Source: Alphaproteobacteria bacterium HGW-Alphaproteobacteria-18 (GTDB lineage: Bacteria; Pseudomonadota; Alphaproteobacteria; Caulobacterales; Hyphomonadaceae). From it: 64,000 nucleotides of DNA. The notes under the pieces are model-generated. The model was not told the origin of the DNA and searched no databases. It saw only the letters and a program-made list of their open reading frames with translations. Below are positions 41,637-52,300 of this stretch, one piece after another. The position numbers and the translations under genes are program-made. The stretch's first letter is position 1, and every line of letters starts with the position of its first letter. The stretch is taken from the NCBI GenBank assembly GCA_002841155.1, contig PHEH01000002.1, positions 248,001 to 312,000 of the forward strand. Reading direction: 5' to 3'.

Positions 41637-44411
41637 TCAGTATTTGAGACGGGCGCCCACGAAAGCGGTGCGGCCAAACCGTTCACGCTCATACACGCGG
41701 CTGGTGGAGCCGAAATAGCGCAGACCCTCCGTATCCGTCAGGTTCTTGGCTTCGAGATACATCTCGAATCTCGGCGTGAATTCGTAGGAAGCCGAAAGGT
41801 CAAGCTGGTCGCGGCCCTGCCAGTAGAGGTCAAGATCGGCGTCTTCAAGATCAAGCGCGTCCACATAATCGCCCCGGTCATTATAGGAGAGGCGGATACT
41901 GGCGCGGTCGGTCTCCCAGAACAGGGCGAGGTTTGCAACATAGTCGGACTGGCCTTCCAGAGGCGCCTTGGAGCGGCCGCTGGTTGCCGCTGAACCAAGC
42001 TTCACTTCGGAGTCCGTCAGCGTCAGGTTGGCCAGCAGTCCGAAGGTTCCGGGAACAGCATCAAACTTGAAGTTCTGCTGCCAGTTGAACTCGACGCCCG
42101 CAATATATCCCTCATCGGAATTGCGAACCTCGATGATCGTTGCCGCCGCGCCTTCAAAAACACCCGAGGTACGGTTGGTGAAGGAGAAATCCTCCAGCTG
42201 CTTGTAGAACGCATTGACCGCGATGATCCCGAGGCTCGGAAGATAGTATTCCAGGCCCGCATCGATATTGTTCGAGATAGTCGGCTTGAGGTCTGGATTG
42301 CCGCGGGAAACGGTCAGCGGCGGTGTGTCACCAGCAGAAATGCGGGCGACGACATCTGGATAGCTCGGACGGTTGATTCCGCGCGTAATGGCAAACCGGC
42401 CGATCAGATTGTCGTTGATCTCATGGCGCAAGGTCAGGTTCGGAAACACGGTCGTATAGTCATTCGAATTGCTGACAGGGGTGCCCGTTTCAGTAACCGT
42501 ATTCAACCGGTAAGCGGTCGAGGAGAAATCCGTCTGCTCCACACGCAGACCGGCAATGACGTCCGTGCGGCCAACGGTGAAGTCCGTCATGCCATAGAGG
42601 GCCAGGATCTTTTCTTCAGCCGTAAAATCGGTTTCGATCGATTGGGCGTTGCGGCGATTGGCATCGCTGGAAAGCGCGGCATTGACGCTCGCCAGATACC
42701 GGTCTGCAAGGCCCGGATTGAGTTTGAAGCCAAGATTGTAATCGAAGTTTGTGGAGGCCTCGCCCGATTGCAGCTCTTCCAGGGTCTGTGTCGGGGCAAG
42801 CGGGGAATTGGCTGAGGCGCGCCAGCGCTCTTCGTTGCGAGTCACTTCCCGGTCACGATAGGCCGCGCCAAACCGGTGCTCCGCCGCATTCCCGAACAGG
42901 CTTCCCGGAACGGTGAAGTTGATCCGTCCGGCCATTTCATCAGTCTTCTGATCTTCTGCGCGGCGATCGAGCTGGCGGTAGGAGAAGGCTCCGAAGTTCA
43001 GATGCTCATTTGTTTCGAACAGCGAGAAAGTCGGGTTCTTGGCATCGGTATAGTCATAGCTGATCGTCGGGCGCAGTGACGACCGGAACAGAAGCTGATC
43101 GCGCTGAGGGTAGGACGATTCAGATGTGTTGAAGCTCAGCTGATAGTCGACCGCCATTGCACTGAAGATATTCTCACCACCAGCCGAGATCGTCTGGATC
43201 TCGTTCTGAACGGTGCGGTGGCGCAGTTCTTTTTGGATCCGAGTATTTACCCAGGTGCCCGTGGCATCCGTTGTACCGGGCTGGAATGTCCCTGCGGCCA
43301 GATCCACGAGAAGCTGGTTGCGGTACTCGTCATCCTCAAACTTCGAATAGGAACCGCGGACATAGTATTTCGCAAGGTCGCTCGGACGGAAATCAAACGC
43401 GCCGGTATAGGACTGACGTGTCCGCTTGGTGTCGTAATCCTTGAACAACACCTCCTCGACCGCGAAACCGCCATCGTCGTTCCGAACCCAGGCATTCTCG
43501 ATATTGTCGACAGAGCGCTCAGCCACCGCATAGCTGGCCGAGGCCAGGAAGCCGAACTGCTCGGTCGAACCGAACGTGTTGGAGGCCCGCAGGGAGCCTT
43601 TATAGTCTGATTTGTCGTCCATCTCGTTATGGCTGACGCCCGCATCGACAGAGATGTGTGGACCGCGGCGGTCAAACGCAGAGCGCGTGACAAGGTTCAC
43701 CGATCCGGCAATCGAATCGGCGTCCTGGCTCGGCAGAAGTGTCTTGGACACTTCGATGGCGCTGACGATGTCGGAGGGAACCGTATCCAGGTCGACCGCA
43801 CGTGTCGTCGCATTGGGCGAGGCAACGGCCACGCCATCGACCGTAATCGCGGTAAAGCTGGACGGGGCGCCGCGAAGATTGATCGTGCGGCCTTCGCCCT
43901 GATCGCGCGAGATGGCAAAACCCGGCACACGCTGGAGCGCTTCGGCAACGTTATAATCCGGGAAGCGCCCAATGGCGTCGGAGGAGACGATTGAGGTGGT
44001 GTTGCCGGCCGTGCGCTGCTGGTTGAGCGCGCGCGCCTGGCCATCAAGGATCGCCCCTTGAACGATGACGCGCTCAAGCTCACGCATGTCTTCGCCCAGC
44101 GTGACGATGATCATGGAGGGCTGGCCGGGCGCAATCTCCAGCCGGCGTTCCGCGCTCGGAAAGCCGATATATTCAATGCTGACGGTCACATCGCCCGAAG
44201 GAACGGACGAGAAAGAGAACTCACCCTGGCGGTTGGTTGCTGTGGAAGCGCCCGTCGCCGGAACGCTGACCCGCGCGCCCGGAAGCGGGGCACCATTGGC
44301 GTCAACTACGCGGCCGCTCAGGATTTCCTGAGCAGAAGCCGGCAGAGCAAGGAAGCCAGCCGCCATAAGGCCGGACAAGGCAAGAAAGGAAACAGAATTG
44401 CGGACGGACAT
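41637..44411 (-). CDS. TonB-dependent receptor (Xanthomonas/Caulobacter type)
   Basis: A 924-residue outer-membrane receptor with a signal peptide (residues 1-27). An N-terminal carboxypeptidase-regulatory-like domain (ILSGRVVDANGAPLPGARVS) is followed by a plug domain (AEALQRVPGFAISRDQGEGR, TINLRGAPSSFTAITVDGVA) and a 22-strand barrel ending in GARLKY. It imports a scarce substrate using TonB energy. The family often takes up sugars or vitamins. The neighbouring phosphatase suggests a phosphorylated substrate or phosphate-linked need, which is inference. No Pho box was found upstream. Confidence 0.95.
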   Translation of the reverse strand: MSVRNSVSFLALSGLMAAGFLALPASAQEILSGRVVDANGAPLPGARVSVPATGASTATNRQGEFSFSSVPSGDVTVSIEYIGFPSAERRLEIAPGQPSMIIVTLGEDMRELERVIVQGAILDGQARALNQQRTAGNTTSIVSSDAIGRFPDYNVAEALQRVPGFAISRDQGEGRTINLRGAPSSFTAITVDGVAVASPNATTRAVDLDTVPSDIVSAIEVSKTLLPSQDADSIAGSVNLVTRSAFDRRGPHISVDAGVSHNEMDDKSDYKGSLRASNTFGSTEQFGFLASASYAVAERSVDNIENAWVRNDDGGFAVEEVLFKDYDTKRTRQSYTGAFDFRPSDLAKYYVRGSYSKFEDDEYRNQLLVDLAAGTFQPGTTDATGTWVNTRIQKELRHRTVQNEIQTISAGGENIFSAMAVDYQLSFNTSESSYPQRDQLLFRSSLRPTISYDYTDAKNPTFSLFETNEHLNFGAFSYRQLDRRAEDQKTDEMAGRINFTVPGSLFGNAAEHRFGAAYRDREVTRNEERWRASANSPLAPTQTLEELQSGEASTNFDYNLGFKLNPGLADRYLASVNAALSSDANRRNAQSIETDFTAEEKILALYGMTDFTVGRTDVIAGLRVEQTDFSSTAYRLNTVTETGTPVSNSNDYTTVFPNLTLRHEINDNLIGRFAITRGINRPSYPDVVARISAGDTPPLTVSRGNPDLKPTISNNIDAGLEYYLPSLGIIAVNAFYKQLEDFSFTNRTSGVFEGAAATIIEVRNSDEGYIAGVEFNWQQNFKFDAVPGTFGLLANLTLTDSEVKLGSAATSGRSKAPLEGQSDYVANLALFWETDRASIRLSYNDRGDYVDALDLEDADLDLYWQGRDQLDLSASYEFTPRFEMYLEAKNLTDTEGLRYFGSTSRVYERERFGRTAFVGARLKY

Positions 44412-44648
44412 GGAAAGGCCCCCTCATGGTCCCGGACCGAAGGCACCAATCCGCCCTCAGTTGCTGAAGCGGCGCTTAATCGTGATCTGCGACGGTTTTG
44501 TTGCACTAAATACAGAGTTTTTTGACGTGATCGCAGAGCAACAGTCATCGGCGTGTGCTGAAGCCGCAATGATTTCGTCATGGAGGATAGGTGGCCCGAC
44601 CGGCGCGAGCGTACAGGTCAGATCAGGTCAGGTGAGAACAGGCCAACG

Positions 44649-46541
44649 TCAGGACTGGTCGCTGATGTCCTTGGCGGGCAGGCTCTCGGCCGGGCCGCCG
44701 ACCACGGCTTTCGGGCGGCGGACAAGTCCGGCGATTCGCCCCCCTCCCCGGCGCAAGAGGTCTGCCATCAGGGCGCCCGCGCCCGGATCTTCCTCACCGA
44801 TGACAATCCCGACCGTACCGACCCCGCCCGCATCATCAAGCGCGCAGACGACAATATCAACGTCCCCGATGGTGACCCGGTCCCCCAATACGGGATTGCC
44901 GTCGAATGACCGGTCGAGGAACTGACCTGCGGTCATGCCCTCACTCACATCCAGATCCTCCAGGCCGTACTGGCGCACGAGTTCAGACATTTTCGTTGCC
45001 CCTTTGACACGAAACTGGATGTCGGATTCCGTCGTCTTTTCATCCGATGGGCTGGCATAAATCTGGTCGAGCAGGCGCACGCGCCGGGATGAGGCAAAGA
45101 GATAGACCTGGTCATTCGCCTGAAGCGGCCCGATCGTGTGGACCGAATAGGAAAGCCCGTCCCGGATCACCATGACCGGCCGAGCCCAGCGCGGCACGCG
45201 CTCTCCTTTTGCAATCGCGCTGCCGGGATGGATCTTGTAGCCGACCAGTTCCATCTCAGTGGCGCCGCGCAACTCAAGCTCCACCCGGTCCACCAGCCCC
45301 TGATCGGAGGGCAGGCTCATCTTGAGCAGCTTCGCGGCCGGCCGGATGGTCCAGCCCTGGACCAGCAGCGAGACCATCACCATCACGAACACGACGTTGA
45401 AATAGAAACTCCCATTCGCCAGGCCCGCCAGGCCCGGCAGGATCGCCAGCAGGATGGAGACCGCCCCGCGCAGGCCGACCCAGCCGGTAAACAGGGTCTC
45501 GCGCGATCTGAAATCAAACGGCAGCAGACAGAGCCACACCGCCAGCGGACGGGCAAGAAAGATCAGGACTGCCGACAGGATGAGCGCCGGAATGAGAATG
45601 CTGGGAAACTCTGACGGCGTTGCCAGCAGGCCCAGCGCCAGAAACATCCCGATCTGGGCCAGCCAGGTCATGCCCACCTGAAACCGCCGCAGGCGATGCG
45701 CAAACTTCACCTTGCGATTGCCCGCAACCACACCGGCCACATACGCTGCCAGGAACCCGCTGCCACCAAAAAGCGCGCACACCGAGAAGACCACAAGCGC
45801 CAAAGCCAGGCCGGAAATCGGATAAAGGCCCGGGTCAAGATTCACGAGTTTGTTGAGCATCCAGGCAATGGCGAAGCCGCCGACGATGCCAAACAGGATG
45901 CCCAGGCCCATCTGCTGAACGAAGGTCAGCAGCACTTCAAAGCCGAACAGTGCATCGGTGCTGGCATTGGCCGCGATCAATTCGATCAGGAGAATGGTAA
46001 GGAAGATCGCCATCGGATCGTTCGCCCCGGATTCGATCTCCAGGGTGGCGCCCACCTTCTCCCTAAGCCTTATTCCCCCTGCCCGAAGCAGGAAAAAAAC
46101 TGCCGCCGCATCGGTTGATGCCACAATCGAGCCGAGCAGGAAGGCCTCCAGCCACCCAATCCCGAACAGGAAGTGCGCAGCCAGCCCTGTCAGTCCCGCT
46201 GTCAGCAGAACGCCAAACGTTGCCAGACTGAGCGCTGGCGCTGCCGCCACCTTGTAGCTGCGCATCGGCGTCTCGAACCCGCTGTCAAACAGGATGATCG
46301 CAAGCGCCAGGGAGCCTATGAAATAGGCCGTCGCACCGCTGTCGAACTGGATGCCCAGAAGCCCGTCTTCACCTGCAAGCAGACCGATCCCCAGAAACAC
46401 GAGCAGCAAAGGCGCGCCGAAACGCTGCGAAACCAGGCTCGTGAGAGCGGCAATGGCCACAAGCGCCGAGCCGATCAGGATGGCAATGTTCACAGACTCA
46501 AACAGCGTCCGGACCTCCTCTATCCTTGTCGCGGCGAGCAA
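44649..46541 (-). CDS. Potassium/proton antiporter (CPA1, NhaP2/CvrA type)
   Basis: About 630 residues. The N-terminal part is a Na+/H+ exchanger domain of about 12 helices (GAPLLLVFLGIGLLAGEDGL near residue 45; the ESGANDPMAIF catalytic Asp segment near 170). The C-terminal part has a TrkA-C domain and a CorC/HlyC-like domain (TIGDVDIVVCALD). It exports K+ under alkaline or high-K conditions. The listed start is a TTG with no ribosome site; an in-frame CTG at 46505 has AGGAGG 8 nt upstream and aligns with the E. coli NhaP2 start, so the true protein may be 12 residues shorter. Confidence 0.9.
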   Translation of the reverse strand: MLAATRIEEVRTLFESVNIAILIGSALVAIAALTSLVSQRFGAPLLLVFLGIGLLAGEDGLLGIQFDSGATAYFIGSLALAIILFDSGFETPMRSYKVAAAPALSLATFGVLLTAGLTGLAAHFLFGIGWLEAFLLGSIVASTDAAAVFFLLRAGGIRLREKVGATLEIESGANDPMAIFLTILLIELIAANASTDALFGFEVLLTFVQQMGLGILFGIVGGFAIAWMLNKLVNLDPGLYPISGLALALVVFSVCALFGGSGFLAAYVAGVVAGNRKVKFAHRLRRFQVGMTWLAQIGMFLALGLLATPSEFPSILIPALILSAVLIFLARPLAVWLCLLPFDFRSRETLFTGWVGLRGAVSILLAILPGLAGLANGSFYFNVVFVMVMVSLLVQGWTIRPAAKLLKMSLPSDQGLVDRVELELRGATEMELVGYKIHPGSAIAKGERVPRWARPVMVIRDGLSYSVHTIGPLQANDQVYLFASSRRVRLLDQIYASPSDEKTTESDIQFRVKGATKMSELVRQYGLEDLDVSEGMTAGQFLDRSFDGNPVLGDRVTIGDVDIVVCALDDAGGVGTVGIVIGEEDPGAGALMADLLRRGGGRIAGLVRRPKAVVGGPAESLPAKDISDQS

Positions 46542-46615
46542 AAATGATTTTTGACTGGTTTCTTCGTAGCTAGGGGCTATGCCGCTAAGACGCTAGAGGC
46601 GAAAAGGATTTTCCT

Positions 46616-46669
46616 CTCCCGCAGGGGAGTTTTGCAGTCCTGCCGTGCAAAAAGATCACGAAAACGTGA
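46616..46669 (+). promoter_or_regulatory. Three consecutive hairpins upstream of the RND efflux operon
   Basis: In the 243-bp divergent gap between the antiporter and the efflux operon are CTCCC/GGGAG (46616-46629), TTTTGCA/TGCAAAA (46630-46652) and TCACG-AAAA-CGTGA (46656-46669). They could be a structured leader or operators for a repressor; no regulator gene is adjacent. Confidence 0.45.
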
Positions 46670-46723
46670 GAGAGACTTAGACGGAATCTTTGCTCTCAAT
46701 CGTTTAAGGAAGCGCACGGCCAG

Positions 46724-46738
46724 TTAACTGCAAATTAC
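46724..46738. promoter_or_regulatory. CtrA-like TTAA-N7-TTAC upstream of efflux operon
   Basis: TTAA-N7-TTAC lies 46-61 bp before the efflux ATG. It resembles the flagellar boxes but may be chance in this AT-richer gap. Confidence 0.25.
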
Positions 46739-46784
46739 AAGGCGTTGACTTGATCGGTAATGTTCTTCGTCTAGTTCGGAAAAG

Positions 46785-48224
46785 ATGTCTGAGAAAGTGG
46801 TTTCCCGATACGCGCGCCTGTCTGGTGCGGCGGCGCTCGCGCTCATTATCGCGGGCTGCGCTTCTGTGCCGGAAAGACCTGGAGCCGCCGCCCCCCTAGC
46901 ACCGGGCGATACTTTCCGCGCGGGCGCCGACACGCAAATCGTGTCCTCCGAATGGTGGGCCGGTTTCAGCGATCCCGTCTTGGCAAGCCTGGTCAATACC
47001 TCCCTCCAGACCTCGCCTGCCCTCAAGGGCGCAGACTTCTCCGTCGCAGAGGCCGAGGCCGCTCTGCGTCTTGCCCTGCTCGGCGCCAGCCCCACCGCGT
47101 CCAGCCGCGCGGGGCTCACAGCCGCCCGCCCGACCGGCACCACTGCTGACCGGATCAATGTCAACGCCACCGGCACCCTGGCGGCCAGCTGGGAGCTCGA
47201 CGCTTTCGGCCGTATCGCCGCCCTCGTCGAGGCGGCCCGCTATGACGCTGCCACAGCGCGCGAGCTGCGCCGGGACATTGCCGTCACCCTCGCCTCCGAA
47301 ACGGCGCTGTCCTACATCAACCTGCGCGGCGCTGAAGCGCGCCTGGAAGTCGGGCGTCGCAATGCGCAAACCCAGTCTGAAAGCCTCGAACTCGTACGCA
47401 CTCTGGTCGACAATGGCCGCGCAACCCAACTCGATCTTGAACTGGCCCAGACCCAGTACCGTACCACGCTGGCGGGCCTGCCGGTCTATGAGGCCGACCG
47501 TGAAGCCGCCATAAGCCGCCTGGCAGCCCTCACGGCTGTTCCGGCCAGCTCTCCGGGCGGCCTTCTGCAACAGCTGACGACATCGCCAGGCATCATTCCG
47601 GCGCTCGAAGCGCCTATCACGGCGGGTACTCCGGAAGATCTCCTGCGTCGGCGTCCCGATATCCGCGTTGCCGAAGCCCGGATCGGCGCTGCCCTCGCAA
47701 TGGGCGAGGCCGCCCGCGCCGGCCTCTTTCCCCGCATCACGCTCAATGCAAATCTTCTAGGCTTGGTGCGCAACACAGGCGTCGCCATCAGCGATGAAAG
47801 CATTGGCTTCGATTTCGGGCCAGCCATCAGCTGGGCCGGACCCGACCTGCGCGGAGTATATGCCAATATCGACGTCACGGATGCGCGAACCGGGCAGATC
47901 ATCGCGAATTATCAGTCTACAGTACTTGATGCCCTGGCAGACGCGGAAACCGCGTTGACAGATCTGGCCGCAGAAAACCGCCGCACTGCGGACCTCGACG
48001 CCGCCCTTGCGTCTGCCCGCCGGGCGCTCGACCTTGCCCGCCTGAGATATCAGGAAGGGCTCGACAGCTACCTCAATGTCCTCGACGCGCAGCGCTCGCT
48101 GCTCGACGCGGAAGACCGCCTTGCGGTCAACCGGGCAGAAACCGCCCGGCGCGCCGTCCGCGCTTACAGAAGCCTGGGCGGCATCTGGACCGACGAAGAA
48201 CTCGCCGCCTTCAGGGCGGGATAG
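46785..48224 (+). CDS. Efflux outer-membrane lipoprotein (OprM/NodT family)
   Basis: A 479-residue outer-membrane channel with a lipoprotein signal (ALALIIAGC, Cys about residue 25). It has the OprM-type WWAGFSDPVLASLVNTSL, internal duplication of the helical hairpin (ELDAFGRIAALVEAARYDAA and ARTGQIIANYQSTVLDALAD), and RRRPDIRVAEARIGAALAMG. It forms the exit duct of a tripartite pump with the two genes downstream (9 and 4 bp spacing). Confidence 0.95.
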   Translation: MSEKVVSRYARLSGAAALALIIAGCASVPERPGAAAPLAPGDTFRAGADTQIVSSEWWAGFSDPVLASLVNTSLQTSPALKGADFSVAEAEAALRLALLGASPTASSRAGLTAARPTGTTADRINVNATGTLAASWELDAFGRIAALVEAARYDAATARELRRDIAVTLASETALSYINLRGAEARLEVGRRNAQTQSESLELVRTLVDNGRATQLDLELAQTQYRTTLAGLPVYEADREAAISRLAALTAVPASSPGGLLQQLTTSPGIIPALEAPITAGTPEDLLRRRPDIRVAEARIGAALAMGEAARAGLFPRITLNANLLGLVRNTGVAISDESIGFDFGPAISWAGPDLRGVYANIDVTDARTGQIIANYQSTVLDALADAETALTDLAAENRRTADLDAALASARRALDLARLRYQEGLDSYLNVLDAQRSLLDAEDRLAVNRAETARRAVRAYRSLGGIWTDEELAAFRAG

Positions 48225-48233
48225 GAAAATCCG

Positions 48234-49379
48234 ATGCTGACGCTTAGCCGATCCAATATTCTCAAAGCCGCTGGCGTAGCGATTGTGGCCGCGATCCTGG
48301 TCGCAACCCCCGCCCTCACCCAGCAGCGCGGCGGTGGCCCCGGAAATTCGGGCCGCACCCCTCCGCCCAGCAGCGTCTTTGCAGAACCGATCCGTGAACA
48401 GATATTCGCCAGTCGCGTCGAAGCCATCGGTACGCTGGAGCCCAATGAGCGGGTTGCCCTTACCCTGACCGCGTCAGACCGGGTGACCGCCGTGTTCTTT
48501 GAAGACGGTGACCGGGTCAAGAAGGGCAAGACCCTCCTCTCCCTCGCCCAGCGCGAACAGGTCGCCCTCGTCCAGTCTGCTGAAGCAGACCTCGCCCAGG
48601 CCAACCAGGATCTCGCACGAGTCGAGCCGCTGGCAAAACAGGGCGCTGTCTCAACCTCCGAACTGGACGCGGCCCGCCGCAACGTCAACACAGCCGCCGC
48701 CCAGCTGCGCGCCGTTCAGTCCCGCCAAAGTGACCGTGTCCTGGTTGCTCCGTTTGACGGTGTTCTGGGGTTCCGCCGTGTCAGCGTCGGCTCGCTCGTT
48801 GGCCCCGGTGACGTTGTCGCCACCCTGATTGATGACAGTGTCATGCGGCTTGAATTTGCCGTGCCCTCCAGCTTCTTGCGGGTTCTGCGCCCCGGCCTTG
48901 AGATCAAGGCCTCTACCGGCGACTTGCCGGGCCAGGTCTTCAGCGGCGCGGTCGATTCCATCGACAACGCCATTGATCCAGTGACCCGGTCCGTCCGTGT
49001 GCGTGCAAATGTTCCAAACCCGTCGGCAATCCTCAAGGCCGGCATGTATATGTCGGTCAATCTGGAAGCCGCGCCGCGCCGCGCCTTGTCCGTCCCGGAA
49101 GTTGCGCTTCAGCCGCGCGGCCCGGAAACCTTTGTCTGGGTCGCCGACACCAGCGGCGAACAGACCGTTGCCCGTCGCGTGAAGATCGAGCCAGGCCTGC
49201 GCCAGAATGGCCGCGTCGAAGTGGTGTCAGGGCTCAGCGCCGGCCAGATAGTCATCACCGAAGGCGCCCTGCGCGTGCGGGAAGGCGCCCCGGTCGTGAT
49301 CGTGGATGAAGGAATACTCCAGCCCAAACCCGCCGCACGCGGCGGGTCGGTCGGTGGGCCTGCCGTGAACCTGGATTAG
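48234..49379 (+). CDS. RND efflux periplasmic adaptor (membrane fusion protein)
   Basis: A 381-residue membrane fusion protein with a signal sequence. It has a lipoyl/barrel-sandwich region (VEAIGTLEPNERVALTLTAS, FFEDGDRVKKGKTLLSLAQR), a helical hairpin with AQANQDLARVEPLAKQGAVS, then DRVLVAPFDGVLGFRRVSVG and a beta-barrel domain. It bridges the RND pump and the outer-membrane channel. Its gene sits between the two. Confidence 0.95.
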   Translation: MLTLSRSNILKAAGVAIVAAILVATPALTQQRGGGPGNSGRTPPPSSVFAEPIREQIFASRVEAIGTLEPNERVALTLTASDRVTAVFFEDGDRVKKGKTLLSLAQREQVALVQSAEADLAQANQDLARVEPLAKQGAVSTSELDAARRNVNTAAAQLRAVQSRQSDRVLVAPFDGVLGFRRVSVGSLVGPGDVVATLIDDSVMRLEFAVPSSFLRVLRPGLEIKASTGDLPGQVFSGAVDSIDNAIDPVTRSVRVRANVPNPSAILKAGMYMSVNLEAAPRRALSVPEVALQPRGPETFVWVADTSGEQTVARRVKIEPGLRQNGRVEVVSGLSAGQIVITEGALRVREGAPVVIVDEGILQPKPAARGGSVGGPAVNLD

Positions 49380-49383
49380 GGCG

Positions 49384-52300
49384 ATGTTTCTTTCCGACAC
49401 TTCGGTAAAACGCCCGGTCTTCGCTTCGGTCCTGTCGATCCTGTTGATCGTGTTTGGCCTGGTGGCCTTTTCGCGTCTGCCGCTGCGGGAGTTTCCAGAC
49501 ATCGACCCGCCCGTCGTGTCGATCAGCGTGAATTATCCCGGCGCCTCGGCGTCTGTGGTGGAAACCCGCATCACGCAGGTCATCGAAGAACGCATCGCCG
49601 GCATTGGCGGCGTCCGGTTCATCAACTCACGTTCCCGCGATGGCCGCGCCAATATCTCGATTGAGTTTGACGTAAACCGCGACATTGACGCAGCCGCGAA
49701 TGATGTCCGCGACCGCGTCTCCAGCGTCGCAGACCGCCTGCCCCCGGAGGCTGACGCGCCCGAGGTCGAAAAGGCTGACGCAGACGACGATGTCATTCTC
49801 TGGCTGAACTTTGCCAGTGAGCAGATGACGACGCCGGAGCTCACCGACTATGCCAACCGCTTCCTCGTTGACCGCTTCTCGGCGATTGACGGCGTTGCCC
49901 GCATCCAGGTCGGCGGCGCGCGCGACTATGCCATGCGCGTCTGGCTAGACCGGCGCGCTCTGGCGGCCCGTGGCCTTACCGCCAGCGATGTGGAACGTGC
50001 CCTTCGCTCGGAAAACGTGGAGGCCCCTGCCGGCACCCTCGAATCCGGCGCGGTCAACTATACACTCCGCATTGATCGCTCCTTCCGCACCGCCGAAGAC
50101 TTTGCCGGCCTCGTCATTGCTCAGGGCGAAGGCTATCTCGTGCGTCTCGGAGACATTGCCCGTGTCGAGCGCGGCACCGTAGACGACCGCACCATTTTTC
50201 GCGGGAATGGCGAGCCGATGGTCGGGCTTGGTATCGTCAAGCAGTCGACCGCCAACACGGTGGAGGTGGCCAACGGCGCCAAGGCGCTCGCCGACGAGCT
50301 TAACGCGACCTTGCCCAGCGGCATGCAGCTCTACCGCGCCTTTGACAGCTCGGTCTTCATTGAAGCCTCCATTCGCGAAGTCTGGACCACCCTCGGCATC
50401 GCCGTGGTGCTCGTCACGCTCGTTATCTTCCTCTTCCTCGGCAGCTTCCGCACGACGATCATTCCGGCCATCACGGTCCCCGTCTCGGTGATCGCGACCT
50501 TCATCGTCCTCTACAGCCTCGGCTTCACGCTGAACCTGCTCACCCTGCTCGCGCTTGTCCTGGCCATTGGCCTGCTGGTCGACGACGCGATCGTCGTGCT
50601 GGAGAACATCCACCGGCGCATGCAGGAAGAACATGAATCTCCCCTCGTGGCAGCCTTCAACGGCGCCCGTCAGGTCGGTTTCGCGGTCATCGCCACAACG
50701 CTCGTGCTGATGGCGGTGTTCATTCCCATCACGCTGATGGAAGGCAATACCGGCCGTCTGTTTACGGAGTTTGCCGTTACAATTGCCGCCGCCGTCGCCT
50801 TCTCCAGCCTCATCGCGCTCACCCTGTCGCCGATGCTGGCCTCGAAGATCCTCAAGCCGCACGCGGAATCCCGCTCTGGCGCGCTGTCGGGCTTCATCCA
50901 GGGCATCGACACGGCGGTCGACAAGGTGCGCGGCGTATACTCCCGCATCTTTGATTTCCTGGTCCGCCGGCCGATTGCCATTGCGCTCGCCACCCTCGCC
51001 ATCATGATCGCCAGCTGGTTCGTCTTCCAGGATCTCGACAGCGAATATGCCCCCCGCGAGGATCGCGGCTCCTTCTTCGTGTCAATCCGCGGCCCCGAAG
51101 GCGCCTCCTTCGAATATATGGAACGCTATCTCGACGAGATCGAGCGCCGCCTCCTGCCCTACACAGAATCCGGCGAAATCAGCCGTCTGCTCATTCGCGC
51201 GCCGGGCTTTGGCTCAGCCGCCTCCTACAATCAGGGCAACGTCGTGGCTGTTCTGGCTGACTGGGACGAGCGCCGCCCGGCCGACGAGATCATTAACGAG
51301 ATCAACCAGAAGCTCTCCGACCTGCCCGGCATCCGCGGCTTTGCCATGATGCGTCAGGGGCTGGCGGGCGGGGGCGGCAAACCGGTCCAGTTCGTGATCG
51401 GCGGTCCCTCCTATGAAGAACTCGTCGTCTGGCGCGATACCTTCCTTGCCGCCGTCGAAGCCGATAATCCCGGCATCGTCGACATCGACTGGGATTACAA
51501 GGAAACCCAGCCGCAATACCGTATCCAGATCAATTACGAACGCGCCGCAGATCTGGGCGTCACCGTCGCCGAAATCGGCTCGACCCTGGAAACCATGCTC
51601 GGCTCGCGCCGGGTGACAACCTATATCGACAATGGCGAGGAATATGACGTCATCCTCGAAGGCATCCGCTCTGAGCAGAACACGCCCACCGATGTGCAGA
51701 ACATCTATGTTCGCTCCACCCGCTCAGGCGAGCTGATCCCGCTGTCCAGCATCGTCACCCTCCAGCCCTTCGCTGACAGTCCGACGCTCAACCGCTATAA
51801 CCGCGTGCGCGCGATCACCATCGACGCCGATCTCGCCCCCGGCGTCACCCTCGGCACCGCGCTGGACGGCATGGAACGCATCGCCCGCGATGTGCTGCCC
51901 ATCGAAGCCACAATCGACTTCAAAGGCCAGTCTCTGGAGTACCGCTCGGCCGGCGCCTCCATCGCCTTCGTTTTCGTCATCGGGCTTCTGATCGTGTTCC
52001 TGGTGCTCGCCGCGCAGTTTGAAAGCTGGATACACCCGCTCGTCATCATGCTCTCGGTGCCCGCCACCCTGGCCGGCGGCCTCCTCGGCCTCTGGCTGAC
52101 AGGTCAGACACTCAACATCTACACCCAGATCGGCCTGATCATGCTGATCGGCATCGCCGCCAAGAATGGCATCCTGATCGTCGAATTTGCCAACCAGCTG
52201 CGCGATGAGGGCAAGGATTTCGACACCGCCCTCAAGCAAGCCGCCCTCGCCCGCCTGCGGCCCATCCTGATGACCGGCCTCACCACCGCCGCCGGCGCCG

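Noticed and set aside
44613-44642. Short GGTCAG direct repeats between antiporter and TonB receptor as regulator sites
   Set aside because: Units are too short and irregular; they lie at the end of the antiporter gene and fit no known operator (checked for Pho box).
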